A stretch of DNA of 64,000 nt from an uncultured Eubacterium sp. (GCA_949959185.1 CATLIX010000006.1:1-64000); one strand, 5' to 3'. Numbered from the stretch's first letter, positions 33,972-43,282 are shown. A program made the numbers and translations. The notes: generated from the letters alone by a model not told the origin.

Positions 33972-34844
33972 ATGAGACGTAAATTAACAAAACATTCGAT
34001 TCCAACCAAATATACACTGCTGATACTCACATGCGTCTGTGTGATTGTCATGTTTGTGAGTTTTACCCTGAATCTGTCCGGGGGCCCTCTGAACACGGTA
34101 GCGGGGTATGTATTTGTACCCATGCAGAAAGGAATCAACTCCATCGGCACCTGGTTTGTGTCCAGAGCGGATGATTTGAAATCCCTGCGTGATGTGATGC
34201 AGGAAAACAGAGAGCTGCAGGAACAGGTGGACCAGCTTACCCAGGAACTGAATACCATAAAGCTGGAGCAGTATGAGCTGGACAACCTCCGGGAACTGAT
34301 GGATCTGGACCAGAAATACCCCAGCTACGAAAAGGTAGCGGCCAGAGTCATCGGTGTTGACGGGGGGAACTGGTTTAATATTTTTCTGATTGACAAGGGC
34401 ACCAGGGACGGCATTGAAAAGGACATGAACGTGATTGCCGGAAGCGGGCTGGTTGGAATTGTCATTGACACAGGGCCCAACTATGCCAAGGTTCGTTCTA
34501 TTATCGACGACGCCAGCAATGTGAGCGGTATGGCCCTGTCAACGGCAGACCGGTGTATCATCAACGGAAACCTGGCCTCCATGAATGAAAATCAGGTCAT
34601 TGAGTTTTCGGATTTGAAATGCGATGACGATACGGTGGCGACAGGAGAACAGATTGTAACCTCCCACATCAGCGACAAATATCTGGAAGGGATTCTGATA
34701 GGTTATGTCAGCACCATTGAGCGGGATTCCAACAATCTGACTTATTCCGGCACCATTACGCCGGCCGTGGATTTTCAGCATTTACAGGAAGTGCTGGTGA
34801 TTCTGGATAAGAAAAATATCCAAAAGGACCAGGAGGAGTCGTGA
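33972..34844 (+). CDS. mreC: Rod-shape protein MreC
   Basis: MreC is a bitopic membrane protein that activates PBP2 in the elongasome. The 290-residue product has a single membrane segment (about 15-37), a coiled coil (about 65-105, MQENRELQEQVDQLTQEL), and the beta-barrel core outside the membrane. It lies between mreB and mreD with 1-14 nt gaps. Confidence 0.95.
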   Translation: MRRKLTKHSIPTKYTLLILTCVCVIVMFVSFTLNLSGGPLNTVAGYVFVPMQKGINSIGTWFVSRADDLKSLRDVMQENRELQEQVDQLTQELNTIKLEQYELDNLRELMDLDQKYPSYEKVAARVIGVDGGNWFNIFLIDKGTRDGIEKDMNVIAGSGLVGIVIDTGPNYAKVRSIIDDASNVSGMALSTADRCIINGNLASMNENQVIEFSDLKCDDDTVATGEQIVTSHISDKYLEGILIGYVSTIERDSNNLTYSGTITPAVDFQHLQEVLVILDKKNIQKDQEES

Positions 34845-34845
34845 C

Positions 34846-35376
34846 ATGAAGCTGAGACTGAGACGCAAGCTGGTGGTATTTCTAATCATCGGCATCTGTT
34901 TCCTGCTGCAGTGCACCCTGTTTCAGGCGCTGGCCTTTGCCTCCATTTCGCCCAATCTTCTGATTGTGGTCACTTCCTCCTTCGGCTTTATGCGGGGCCG
35001 GAAAGAAGGCATGTGGATTGGCCTGCTCTGCGGCCTGCTGCTGGATATATTTTTTGGGAGCGTGATTGGGTTTTATGCTCTGATTTATGCATATCTGGGC
35101 TACATTAACGGATTTTTCCGCAAAATGTTTTTCCCGGATGATATTAAGCTGCCGCTGATTTTGATTGCAATGAGCGATTTTTCCTATAACATACTGGTGT
35201 ATCTGTTTTTGTTTTTCTTAAGAGGAAAGTTGCGGTTTCCCTATTATCTGATTCATATTATGCTGCCGGAACTGGTATATACCATTCTGGTAACCATTAT
35301 TCTCTATTTTGTGATTCTGAAAATAAATCAGAAACTGGAAGTCAGTGAAAGAAGGAGTGCAGGTAAGTTTGTTTGA
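34846..35376 (+). CDS. mreD: Rod-shape membrane protein MreD
   Basis: A 176-residue polytopic protein with about five or six membrane helices and a short basic N-terminus (MKLRLRRKLVV). Family phrases include FGFMRGRKEGMWIGLLCGLL. It works with MreC in the elongation machinery. One nucleotide separates it from the mreC stop, and its own end overlaps the pbp2 start region. Confidence 0.92.
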   Translation: MKLRLRRKLVVFLIIGICFLLQCTLFQALAFASISPNLLIVVTSSFGFMRGRKEGMWIGLLCGLLLDIFFGSVIGFYALIYAYLGYINGFFRKMFFPDDIKLPLILIAMSDFSYNILVYLFLFFLRGKLRFPYYLIHIMLPELVYTILVTIILYFVILKINQKLEVSERRSAGKFV

Positions 35377-38257
35377 GTTTTTAAAGAAGTTCAGTAAAAA
35401 ATTGATAAGTTCCAGATTATTTGTGCTCAGCGTGGTCATGATTGGGCTCTTTGCCGTACTGTTTCAGCGGATTTTTGTACTGCAGATTATCAACGGAGAA
35501 GAATATCTGGACAATTATACCCTGCGCATTCAGAAAGAGCGTATTACTTCCGGAACCAGAGGAAGCATTTATGACCGCAACGGCAAACTGCTGGCTTACA
35601 ATGAACTTTCTTATTCCGTTACCATAGAGGACAACGGTATTTACAGCAGCAATGATGAAAAGAACAGAAAGATGAACGAGGAACTGCATACTGTTATCCA
35701 TATGATAGAAGATAAGGGAGATACCATTACCAATACGTTCAGCATTGTGAAAAAAGACCGGGGAGCATATGAATTCAACCTGTCCGGAAAGGCATTGAAG
35801 CGTTTTCTTGCGGATGTCTACGGACATACCAAAACAGACGATTTAAAATACAATAAAAGGTTAGGCTATAATGAAGGTTCTGCAACGCCGGAACAGGTCA
35901 TGGAATACCTGCAGAAAGGGTTCGGCATTTATGTGGAAGGCAGGGAATACGAGGATAAAGTGCCGGAAGATACGGTGTATTATGAGGAAGAAGATGCATA
36001 CAAGATTACTCTGCTGCGCTATGCCATTTCCCAGAACAGCTACCAGCGGTATGTCCAGACCACCATTGCGCAGAATGTCAGTGATGAGACCGTGGCCGTT
36101 ATCAAAGAGAATTCTGAGATTCTTCAGGGGATTGACGTGATGGAAGACAGTATCCGCAAATATGAGGACAGCGTTTATTTTTCCCATATTATCGGTTATA
36201 CAGGCAAAATATCCCAGGCGGAGTATGATGAACTTTCCAAAAAAGACGATTCCTATACCCTGAATGACGTGATTGGGAAATCCGGCATTGAACAGGTCAT
36301 GGACCAGGAACTGCAGGGAACGAAAGGAACGGAGAAGTTCTATGCGGACAGTGTGGGGCGGATTACGGAAATCATTGAGAAAATAGACGCTTCCTCCGGA
36401 AATGATATTTACCTGTCCATAGACTGGGAATTGCAGAAAGCAGTTTACGGTATGCTGGAGCAGGAACTGGCCGGCATTATTTATGCCAATATTGAAAATA
36501 TCAAGGAATATGATACCAGCACCGGTACAGCTTCCGATATTAAAATTCCTGTGGACGATGTGTATTTTGCATTGATTAACAACAATATTATCAATATAGA
36601 CCGCTTAAGCAGGAAAGACGCAAAAGAAACAGAACAGCAGGTGTACAGTGCATTTCTGAGCAAACAGAACGCTGTCCTGGAGGGACTGCGCCAGCAGTTT
36701 GCTTCCGCTTCCCCCACGCCGTTTGAAGAACTGGACCGGGAACAGCAGAATTACATGAGTTATATCCTCTCCATGCTGGAGGAAAAAGACATTTTTCTGT
36801 CAGAGGAAGTGGATACGGAAGATGAGGTCTACAAGGACTGGAAGAACGATACGGTCAGCCTGTGTGAATATCTGCGGCGCGCCATTTCCATGAACTGGAT
36901 TGATATTACAAAATTTGACACGGAATCCAGATATTCGGATTCTACGGAAATCTACAACGCCCTTGTAAATTATATTACGGAATCTCTGAAAGAAGACCGG
37001 GAATTCAGCAAAAAGATTTATAAATTTATGATAAATCAGGATTTGATTTCGGGCACGCAGATTTGTCTGTTATTATTTGAACAGGGCGTACTGCAGGAAA
37101 ACGAAGGGGATTTGAGCGCTCTGCAAAACGGCAGCCTCAGCGCCTACAACTTTATACGGGATAAGATTAAGAATCTGCAGCTTACCCCGGCGCAGCTTGC
37201 TCTGGACCCCTGTACGGCAAGCTGTGTTCTGATAAATCCGAAGACAGGAGAACTTCTGGCCTGCGTTACTTATCCGGGCTATGATACCAACCGCCTTGCC
37301 AATACGGTGGATTCGGAATATTTTTCCAGCCTTCAGAGTGATTTGTCCATTCCTCAGTACAATAACGCCACCCAGCAGCAGACGGCTCCGGGTTCCACCT
37401 TCAAGCCGATTACTGCGGCGGCAGCTCTGACGGAAGGGGCAGTCAGCACAGGGGAACAGATTGTCACAAAAGGAGAATATACGGAAATCAATCCGTCGCC
37501 GAAATGCTGGATTTATCCGGGAAATACCCATGGTTCCATCAATATTTCCGAAGCAATCCGGGATTCCTGCAACTACTTTTTCTATGAGCTGGGTTATCGA
37601 ATGAGCTCTGCGGGAGGAACCTATAATGAAAACCGGGGTATTTCCACGATAGAAAAATATGCGGCATTGTTCGGCCTGGATGAAAATACCGGCATTGAGA
37701 TACCGGAGAATAAACCCCATATTGCGGACGAATACCCCATTACCGCATCCATCGGCCAGAGTAATCATAACTTTACCACCACTCAGATTGCCAGATATCT
37801 GGCCGCAGTGGCCAGCAGCGGAAATATTTATAAGCTGACTCTTCTGGATAAGGAGACCACTTCTGACGGAACACTGGTGAGAGAATTTAAACCGGAAATT
37901 ATAAGGAATATTACGGAAGTATCCGCATCTTCCTGGAATGCGATTCAGAACGGTATGCGGATGGTAGCGGAGAATAACGACGTTTTCAAAGATTTTCCCA
38001 TTGCAGTGGCCGGAAAAACGGGTACTGCACAGCAGATTCCAACGAGGCCCAATCACGCGCTGTTTATTGGATATGCGCCCTTTGGAAATCCTGAAATCGC
38101 CATTACCACAAGGATAGCCTATGGATATTCTTCTGCCAATGCAGTGGAAGTGTCCAGCAATATCCTGAAATATTATTTTAAACTTGCGGATAAAGACACA
38201 TTGCTGAACGGACAGGCGGAAGATATCGAAAGTACAGCAAATGGATTTGCGGATTAG
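35369..38257 (+). CDS. mrdA: Penicillin-binding protein 2, elongation transpeptidase
   Basis: PBP2 is the class B transpeptidase paired with RodA. One N-terminal membrane segment (about residues 12-35) is followed by the dimerisation domain (GTRGSIYDRNGKLLA), and the transpeptidase domain with PGSTFKP (nucleophile Ser near residue 676), SCNYFF and AGKTGTAQQ. At about 960 residues it is 250-300 longer than usual; the extra length is between about residues 370 and 610. The TTG at 35369 is chosen because GAAGGAG lies 11 nt upstream; GTG at 35345 would also be in frame but its ribosome site is poor. Confidence 0.93.
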   Translation: MFEFLKKFSKKLISSRLFVLSVVMIGLFAVLFQRIFVLQIINGEEYLDNYTLRIQKERITSGTRGSIYDRNGKLLAYNELSYSVTIEDNGIYSSNDEKNRKMNEELHTVIHMIEDKGDTITNTFSIVKKDRGAYEFNLSGKALKRFLADVYGHTKTDDLKYNKRLGYNEGSATPEQVMEYLQKGFGIYVEGREYEDKVPEDTVYYEEEDAYKITLLRYAISQNSYQRYVQTTIAQNVSDETVAVIKENSEILQGIDVMEDSIRKYEDSVYFSHIIGYTGKISQAEYDELSKKDDSYTLNDVIGKSGIEQVMDQELQGTKGTEKFYADSVGRITEIIEKIDASSGNDIYLSIDWELQKAVYGMLEQELAGIIYANIENIKEYDTSTGTASDIKIPVDDVYFALINNNIINIDRLSRKDAKETEQQVYSAFLSKQNAVLEGLRQQFASASPTPFEELDREQQNYMSYILSMLEEKDIFLSEEVDTEDEVYKDWKNDTVSLCEYLRRAISMNWIDITKFDTESRYSDSTEIYNALVNYITESLKEDREFSKKIYKFMINQDLISGTQICLLLFEQGVLQENEGDLSALQNGSLSAYNFIRDKIKNLQLTPAQLALDPCTASCVLINPKTGELLACVTYPGYDTNRLANTVDSEYFSSLQSDLSIPQYNNATQQQTAPGSTFKPITAAAALTEGAVSTGEQIVTKGEYTEINPSPKCWIYPGNTHGSINISEAIRDSCNYFFYELGYRMSSAGGTYNENRGISTIEKYAALFGLDENTGIEIPENKPHIADEYPITASIGQSNHNFTTTQIARYLAAVASSGNIYKLTLLDKETTSDGTLVREFKPEIIRNITEVSASSWNAIQNGMRMVAENNDVFKDFPIAVAGKTGTAQQIPTRPNHALFIGYAPFGNPEIAITTRIAYGYSSANAVEVSSNILKYYFKLADKDTLLNGQAEDIESTANGFAD

Positions 38258-38274
38258 AGTTTGGAGGGATGAAT

Positions 38275-38955
38275 TTGTCAAAGCCAGTGGTACTGAAGAG
38301 TAACAGGTACGGAATCAATCTGATTCTGGATGACAGCATGGAATTTGAATCGCTGCTGGACTGTATTCGGGAACGGTTTAAAGATTCCGAAGGATTTTTT
38401 AAGAATGCCAAAATGGCCATTTCCTTTGAAGGGAGAAAACTGACACAGGAGGAAGAATTCCGCATTGTGGAGACCATTACGGATCATACATCCATCAATA
38501 TTATCTGTATTCTGGACAACGATGCGCTGAGAGAGGAACTGATTCGCCAGAAAATTGAGCGATTTGAGGATGAGCAGGCCGGAAAAACCGGAGAATTTTA
38601 CAAAGGAACCCTTCGCTCCGGGCAGGTTCTGGACTGTGAAACCAGTATCGTTATCCTTGGAGACATCAATCCGGGGGCAAAAGTAATTTCCAAAGGAAAT
38701 ATTGTGGTACTGGGAGCACTGAAAGGCAATGCCTATGCGGGGGCAAACGGCAATGAACAGGCTTTCGTGGCCGCTCTGGATATGGATCCCATTCAGATTA
38801 AAATCGGGGACGTGATGGGAAGGAGCGCCGACAAGGTAACCGGAAAAAAGCGTCTGAAGAAACAGAAAGTTGTATCGGAACCACAGGTAGCCATCGTAAA
38901 AGACGGCAATATCTACATTGAACCGATTACAAAGGGTCTTTTGAATAATATATAA
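38275..38955 (+). CDS. minC: Septum site-determining protein MinC
   Basis: MinC blocks FtsZ assembly away from midcell. The 226-residue protein has an N-terminal inhibitor domain (1-100) and a C-terminal beta-helix domain with GTLRSGQVLDCETSIVILGD, then GNIVVLGALKGNAYAGANGN and MGRSADK. The start is decided by GGAGG at 38263-38267: it would touch an ATG at 38269 but lies 7 nt before the TTG at 38275. It precedes minD and minE in one operon. Confidence 0.93.
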   Translation: MSKPVVLKSNRYGINLILDDSMEFESLLDCIRERFKDSEGFFKNAKMAISFEGRKLTQEEEFRIVETITDHTSINIICILDNDALREELIRQKIERFEDEQAGKTGEFYKGTLRSGQVLDCETSIVILGDINPGAKVISKGNIVVLGALKGNAYAGANGNEQAFVAALDMDPIQIKIGDVMGRSADKVTGKKRLKKQKVVSEPQVAIVKDGNIYIEPITKGLLNNI

Positions 38956-38976
38956 AAAGCAGGAGGATATAGTAGG

Positions 38977-39768
38977 ATGAGTGAAGTAATTGTTATAACA
39001 TCAGGCAAGGGCGGAGTTGGAAAAACCACCACTACGGCAAATGTGGGAACGGGTCTGGCGCAGCTTGACAAAAAAGTTGTGCTGATTGATACCGATATCG
39101 GACTTCGGAATCTGGATGTGGTTATGGGGCTGGAAAACCGCATTGTTTACAATCTGGTGGATGTGGTGGAAGGAAACTGTCGTATGAAGCAGGCTCTGAT
39201 TAAGGATAAGCGTTATCCCAATCTTTCCCTGCTGCCTTCTGCCCAGACCAGAGACAAATCTGCCGTGTCGCCGGAACAGATGATTAAGCTGATAGAAGAG
39301 CTGAGAGAAGAATTTGACTATATTCTGCTGGACTGCCCGGCAGGAATTGAACAGGGATTTAAAAATGCCATTGCCGGAGCAGACCGGGCGCTGGTGGTTA
39401 CCACGCCGGAGGTTTCCGCTATCCGGGATGCGGACCGGATTATCGGGCTTCTGGGAGCAAATGAAGTAAAGAGAACGGAGCTGATTGTGAACCGTCTCCG
39501 TATGGATATGGTAAAACGTGGGGATATGATGAACATCAATGATGTGACGGATATCCTTGCCATAGATCTGATTGGTGCGGTGCCGGACGACGAGCAGATT
39601 GTAATTTCCACCAATCAGGGAGAACCGCTGGTTGGCTCGGACTGTCTGGCGGGGAAAGCATTTGCCAATATCTGTCACAGAATTCTGGGAGAGGAAGTGC
39701 CCTTCCTGGATTTGGAGATTAAATCCAGCGTATGGGGGAAACTGAAAGAAATTTTTAAGAAAAATTAG
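38977..39768 (+). CDS. minD: Septum site-determining ATPase MinD
   Basis: MinD is a membrane-associated ATPase that carries MinC and is released by MinE. The 263-residue protein has the deviant Walker A KGGVGKTTTTANVG, a Walker B region (YILLDCPAG) and a C-terminal amphipathic helix (SVWGKLKEIFKKN) for membrane binding. GGAGG lies before the ATG. Confidence 0.97.
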   Translation: MSEVIVITSGKGGVGKTTTTANVGTGLAQLDKKVVLIDTDIGLRNLDVVMGLENRIVYNLVDVVEGNCRMKQALIKDKRYPNLSLLPSAQTRDKSAVSPEQMIKLIEELREEFDYILLDCPAGIEQGFKNAIAGADRALVVTTPEVSAIRDADRIIGLLGANEVKRTELIVNRLRMDMVKRGDMMNINDVTDILAIDLIGAVPDDEQIVISTNQGEPLVGSDCLAGKAFANICHRILGEEVPFLDLEIKSSVWGKLKEIFKKN

Positions 39769-39780
39769 GAGGAAGCCAGT

Positions 39781-40059
39781 ATGGGTTTAATGGATTTATT
39801 TAAAAAGAAAACCTCCGGGGATATTGCCAAAGACCGATTAAAATTACTGTTGGTTTCCGACCGTGCAAACTGTTCTCCGGATGTGATGGAAATGATAAAA
39901 AATGACATTATTCAGGTGATTTCAAAATATATGGAGATTGATGCGGACGGACTGGACATTCAGATTACCCAGACGGAATCAGAGGGAAATAACGGGAATG
40001 TACCCGCATTGTATGCCAATATTCCCATTAAGGATATGAAGCACCCAAGTGCTTCCTGA
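39781..40059 (+). CDS. minE: Cell division topological factor MinE
   Basis: MinE stimulates MinD ATPase and sets up the pole-to-pole oscillation. The 92-residue protein has the N-terminal membrane and MinD-binding part (MGLMDLFKKKTSGDIAKDRL), the basic/hydrophobic LLLVSDRANCSPDVMEMIK, and a C-terminal dimerisation domain. A MinE in a spore former implies the oscillating Min system, in contrast to the MinJ/DivIVA system of B. subtilis. Confidence 0.95.
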   Translation: MGLMDLFKKKTSGDIAKDRLKLLLVSDRANCSPDVMEMIKNDIIQVISKYMEIDADGLDIQITQTESEGNNGNVPALYANIPIKDMKHPSAS

Positions 40060-40095
40060 TAAAAAATGCAGAGATTTGGATAAGGGACTGGAATT

Positions 40096-41220
40096 ATGTT
40101 AAAACAATATCAGATTAAAAACTACAATTTTCGTTTGGTAATCTATGTGGTAGCGCTTACCATGCTTGGAATCAGTGTGATTGGCAGCGCTCAGAAAGCC
40201 GTGCAGTCGAAACAGGTGTTCGGGCTTCTGCTGGGGCTGTTCGTGATGGTGATTGTCTCCATGATTGATTATTCCTTTATTCTGCGTTTTAACTGGCTGA
40301 TTTATATATTCAATATCGGTCTCCTTTCGCTGATTACGTTTCATGTATTTGGACATCAGGCCGGGGGAGCTGGACGCTGGATTGAGATTGCCGGATTTCG
40401 GTTCCAGCCTTCAGAGCTATCAAAAATACTGCTGATTCTGTTTTTTTCCTGGTTTTTTTCCAAATATCAGGAGAAAATCAATACGCTGCCCATGATTCTG
40501 CTTTCCGGAGGGCTGATATTTGTCCCCTGGTTCATGATTGAGCAGCAGCCGGATTTGTCTACCAGTATTGTTGTAGCAATAATTTTTATTGCACTCTTGT
40601 TTTTGGCCGGATTAAGTTATAAAATAATAGCAGGCGTGCTGGCGGTACTGATTCCGGCCGGAACCCTGTTTATCTATCTGATTCTGCAGCCGAATCAGAA
40701 GATTCTTGACTATTACCAGTGGTTGCGTATTATGGCCTGGCTGCAGCCGGAAAAATATGCAAAAGATGCATATCAGCAGCAGAATTCCATTATGGCCATC
40801 GGCTCCGGACAATTGTGGGGTAAGGGACTGAACAACGATACGGCCTTTTCGGTGAAAAATGGAAATTATATTCCGGAGCCTCAGACAGATTTTATTTTCG
40901 CAGTTGCAGGAGAAGAACTGGGATTTGTGGGAGGAGCCGTGATACTGTTGCTGTTGCTGTTAATCGTAATCGAATGTATTTTAATTGGGAGAAAGGCAAA
41001 AGATTTGTCGGGACGGCTGATTTGCGGCGGAGTTGCTGCCTGGGTTGGATTCCAGACATTCGTTAATATCTGTGTGGTGACCGGATTAATGCCGAATACC
41101 GGTCTGCCATTGCCCTTTGTCAGCTACGGGCTTACCTCGCTGGTAAGTCTGTTTATTGGGATTGGACTTGTATTGAATGTAGGGCTTCAGCCTCTTAAGT
41201 ACAGAATGGAGGGTTTTTAA
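40096..41220 (+). CDS. rodA: RodA, SEDS peptidoglycan polymerase
   Basis: RodA is the elongasome glycan polymerase and partner of PBP2. The 374-residue polytopic protein (about 10 helices) has the SEDS features GRWIEIAGFRFQPSELSKI, EQQPDLSTS (containing the conserved catalytic Asp region), and AVAGEELGFVGG plus GLPLPFVSYGLTSL. It belongs to the RodA rather than the FtsW branch by context. Confidence 0.93.
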   Translation: MLKQYQIKNYNFRLVIYVVALTMLGISVIGSAQKAVQSKQVFGLLLGLFVMVIVSMIDYSFILRFNWLIYIFNIGLLSLITFHVFGHQAGGAGRWIEIAGFRFQPSELSKILLILFFSWFFSKYQEKINTLPMILLSGGLIFVPWFMIEQQPDLSTSIVVAIIFIALLFLAGLSYKIIAGVLAVLIPAGTLFIYLILQPNQKILDYYQWLRIMAWLQPEKYAKDAYQQQNSIMAIGSGQLWGKGLNNDTAFSVKNGNYIPEPQTDFIFAVAGEELGFVGGAVILLLLLLIVIECILIGRKAKDLSGRLICGGVAAWVGFQTFVNICVVTGLMPNTGLPLPFVSYGLTSLVSLFIGIGLVLNVGLQPLKYRMEGF

Positions 41221-41221
41221 A

Positions 41222-41617
41222 ATGAATATTGGATTGATTGCACATGATTCGAAGAAAAAATTAATGCAGAATTTTTGCATTGCATATCGGGGGATACTCT
41301 GCAAAAATGAGCTGTTTGCAACGGGAACCACCGGAAGACTTATTGAGGAAGTGACAAATCTGTCAATTCACAAATATCTGGCCGGACATCTGGGAGGCGC
41401 CCAGCAGCTTGGCGCTCAGATTGAGCACAATCAGATTGACCTTGTAATCTTTCTGCGGGATCCTCTGACGCCGAAATCCCATGAACCGGACGTCAACAAT
41501 GTGGTTCATCTGTGTGATACTCATAATATTCCACTGGCAACCAACCTTGCCACAGCAGAACTGTTAATCAAATCACTGGACAGAGGAGACTTAGAGTGGC
41601 GTGAAATGTATAAATAG
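41222..41617 (+). CDS. mgsA: Methylglyoxal synthase homologue lacking the catalytic Asp
   Basis: MgsA converts dihydroxyacetone phosphate to methylglyoxal. The 131-residue product is a clear family member: IGLIAHDSKKK, FATGTTGRLI, LRDPL with Asp80, HEPD with Asp90, and IPLATNLATAELLI. In E. coli the general base is Asp71 in GGDQQ; here the sequence is GGAQQ, so residue 60 is Ala (codon GCC). The other acidic residues and the phosphate-binding residues are kept. Activity is therefore doubtful. It follows rodA by 1 nt and overlaps the next gene by 17 nt. Confidence 0.9.
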   Translation: MNIGLIAHDSKKKLMQNFCIAYRGILCKNELFATGTTGRLIEEVTNLSIHKYLAGHLGGAQQLGAQIEHNQIDLVIFLRDPLTPKSHEPDVNNVVHLCDTHNIPLATNLATAELLIKSLDRGDLEWREMYK

Positions 41618-42593
41618 AAATCAGACAATCAGAATAGCAGGGTTTATTCTCTCTCTTGTACTGCTCTGCGGCTGCGGAGAGAAAGTGACCGTGGAACATG
41701 CCTATGACATTGCAGAAAGTCCCGGAATGTACGGACTTACTGTGGAGAGCAGCAACAGCGGTACATCCGCATCAAGTTCCTTTTTTGCGGAAGAACTCTG
41801 TGTGGCAGGTAACGAGAATATCTTAAGTGAAAACGTGACAGATTCTCTTTCTCAGGCTGCCGGACTGTTTAACTTAAAAGAACATACCATGGTATTTGGA
41901 AAAAATGTGCATGAACGGCTGTATCCGGCAAGCACTACCAAGATTCTGACTGCCTATGTGGCCTTAAAGTATGGAAAACTGACAGATACTGCCACCGTAA
42001 CGGAAGCGGAGCTTCAGCTTGAGCCGGGGTCATCTGTCTGCGGGCTGAAAGCAGGAGAAACCACCACACTGGAGCATCTGCTCTATGGGCTGATTCTCTG
42101 CAGCGGAAATGATGCCGCTAATGTTATAGCGGATCTGGTCTCCGGAAGCACGGAAGAATTTGCAAAGAAGATGAATGAGGAGGCAAAAGCCCTGGGCGCC
42201 ACCAATTCCCATTTTGTAAATGCCCATGGCCTGCAGAATGAAGAACACTATACCACCGTATATGATATGTATCTGATTTTTCAGGCGGCCATGGAAAATG
42301 AAGAATTCGTTAAAATTATCAGCGCTTCTTCCCATACCGGAGAACTGACCGATGCTTCCGGGCAGGCTGTTACGAAAGAATGGAAAAGTACCAATAAGTA
42401 TCTGAACGGAGAAAAAGAGGTGCCGGAAGGGCTCCAGGTTATCGGAGGGAAAACAGGAACCACCAGTGATGCGGGCTCCTGTCTGGTGCTCTACAGTAAG
42501 AAAGGGGAACTTCCCATTATATCCATTGTTTTTAAGGCGGACAACGCTGACGGGCTTTACGAGGAAATGACACAATTACTAAAAGAAATTTGA
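41601..42593 (+). CDS. D-alanyl-D-alanine carboxypeptidase, lipoprotein type
   Basis: A class of low-molecular-weight PBP that trims the terminal D-Ala from peptidoglycan stem peptides. The 330-residue protein has the motifs YPASTTK (SxxK, nucleophile Ser), CSGNDAA (SxN) and GGKTGTT (KTG). The N-terminus ends in LLCGC, a lipobox, so the enzyme is probably held by a lipid at Cys rather than a C-terminal amphipathic helix. GTG start at 41601 with GGAG 12 nt upstream, inside the end of mgsA. Last gene of the shape and division run. Confidence 0.9.
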   Translation: MKCINRNQTIRIAGFILSLVLLCGCGEKVTVEHAYDIAESPGMYGLTVESSNSGTSASSSFFAEELCVAGNENILSENVTDSLSQAAGLFNLKEHTMVFGKNVHERLYPASTTKILTAYVALKYGKLTDTATVTEAELQLEPGSSVCGLKAGETTTLEHLLYGLILCSGNDAANVIADLVSGSTEEFAKKMNEEAKALGATNSHFVNAHGLQNEEHYTTVYDMYLIFQAAMENEEFVKIISASSHTGELTDASGQAVTKEWKSTNKYLNGEKEVPEGLQVIGGKTGTTSDAGSCLVLYSKKGELPIISIVFKADNADGLYEEMTQLLKEI

Positions 42594-42601
42594 AATAGCG
42601 G

Positions 42602-42630
42602 TTGAATTTCCCGTAAATATATACTATAAT
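42602..42630 (+). promoter_or_regulatory. Sigma-A promoter of the small P-loop gene
   Basis: TTGAAT (42602-42607), 17-bp spacer, TATAAT (42625-42630), 110 nt before the ATG. Confidence 0.75.
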
Positions 42631-42654
42631 TACCATATTAAAAGCATTATTGTC

Positions 42655-42710
42655 ATGCAAAATTGAGAATGGACTTCTGAATTGTGAGAAGAAAATTATC
42701 TATTTTGCAT
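42655..42710 (+). promoter_or_regulatory. Leader stem-loop upstream of the P-loop gene
   Basis: ATGCAAAAT (42655-42663) pairs with ATTTTGCAT (42702-42710), with an inner CTTCT/AGAAG pairing. It lies wholly within the predicted 5' untranslated region. No T-tract follows. Confidence 0.5.
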
Positions 42711-42740
42711 AAATTCGGTTGAGACTAGGAGGAGATTGTC

Positions 42741-43160
42741 ATGGTACAAATTATAGCTGGCGAAAAGGGAAAAGGTAAGACAAAACATTTATTGGAGAGG
42801 GTAAACGAATCGGTAAAATCTGCTACCGGCAATATTGTGTATCTGGATAAAAGCCAGAAGCACATGTATGAGCTCAGCAATAAAGTTCGTCTGATTAATG
42901 TTTCGGATTATATGATTTCAAATTGTGATGAATTTCTGGGATTCCTCTGCGGGGTTATTTCTCAGGATCACGATCTGGAAGAGATGTATTTAGACAGTTT
43001 CCTTACCATTGCAATGTTAGAGGGCGGCGATATCAGCCATGCTATCACCAAGCTGGACTCTATCAGCGATAAATTCCATGTTAATTTTATTTTAAGCATT
43101 TCCATGAATGAAAGAGATTTGCCTGACTGTACCAGGGGGAAGGTAATCGTATCTCTGTAG
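42741..43160 (+). CDS. Small P-loop protein of unknown function
   Basis: A 139-residue soluble protein with a Walker A motif at the N-terminus (GEKGKGKTKHLLE) and the rest alpha/beta, including IVYLDKSQKHMYEL and FILSISMNERDLPDC. It has no recognisable second NTPase domain. Similar short ATP-binding proteins occur in Lachnospiraceae, to my memory, without a known role. It is transcribed alone from its own promoter with a 110-nt structured leader and ends before a strong terminator. GGAGG precedes the ATG. Confidence 0.75.
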   Translation: MVQIIAGEKGKGKTKHLLERVNESVKSATGNIVYLDKSQKHMYELSNKVRLINVSDYMISNCDEFLGFLCGVISQDHDLEEMYLDSFLTIAMLEGGDISHAITKLDSISDKFHVNFILSISMNERDLPDCTRGKVIVSL

Positions 43161-43172
43161 ACCATCAGAAAA

Positions 43173-43186
43173 GCGGACAGGTCCGC
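43173..43186 (-). terminator. Short GC palindrome, second minus-strand stop
   Basis: GCGGAC-AG-GTCCGC. On the minus strand it is followed by TTTTCTG. The same palindrome with its A/T flank occurs at 53529-53542. It probably backs up the terminator at 43206-43240 for the small membrane protein gene. Confidence 0.5.
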
Positions 43187-43205
43187 ATCAACATGAGAAC
43201 ATACA

Positions 43206-43240
43206 AAAGGGGTTATCGAGTAAGCAGCGATAACCCCTTT
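43206..43240. terminator. Bidirectional terminator between convergent genes
   Basis: AAAGGGGTTATCG (43206-43218) and CGATAACCCCTTT (43228-43240) form a perfect 13-bp stem with a 9-nt loop. Plus strand tail TTTGATTG, minus strand tail TTTTGTAT. Confidence 0.85.
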
Positions 43241-43282
43241 GATTGAAAATATATTCGTTTTCTGCAGATGAGATGCTGAATG

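Noticed and set aside
37073-38281. 402-codon open frame antisense to pbp2
   Set aside because: Opposite the transpeptidase domain, rich in Ile, Arg, Cys and Phe as expected for a shadow frame; no ribosome site.
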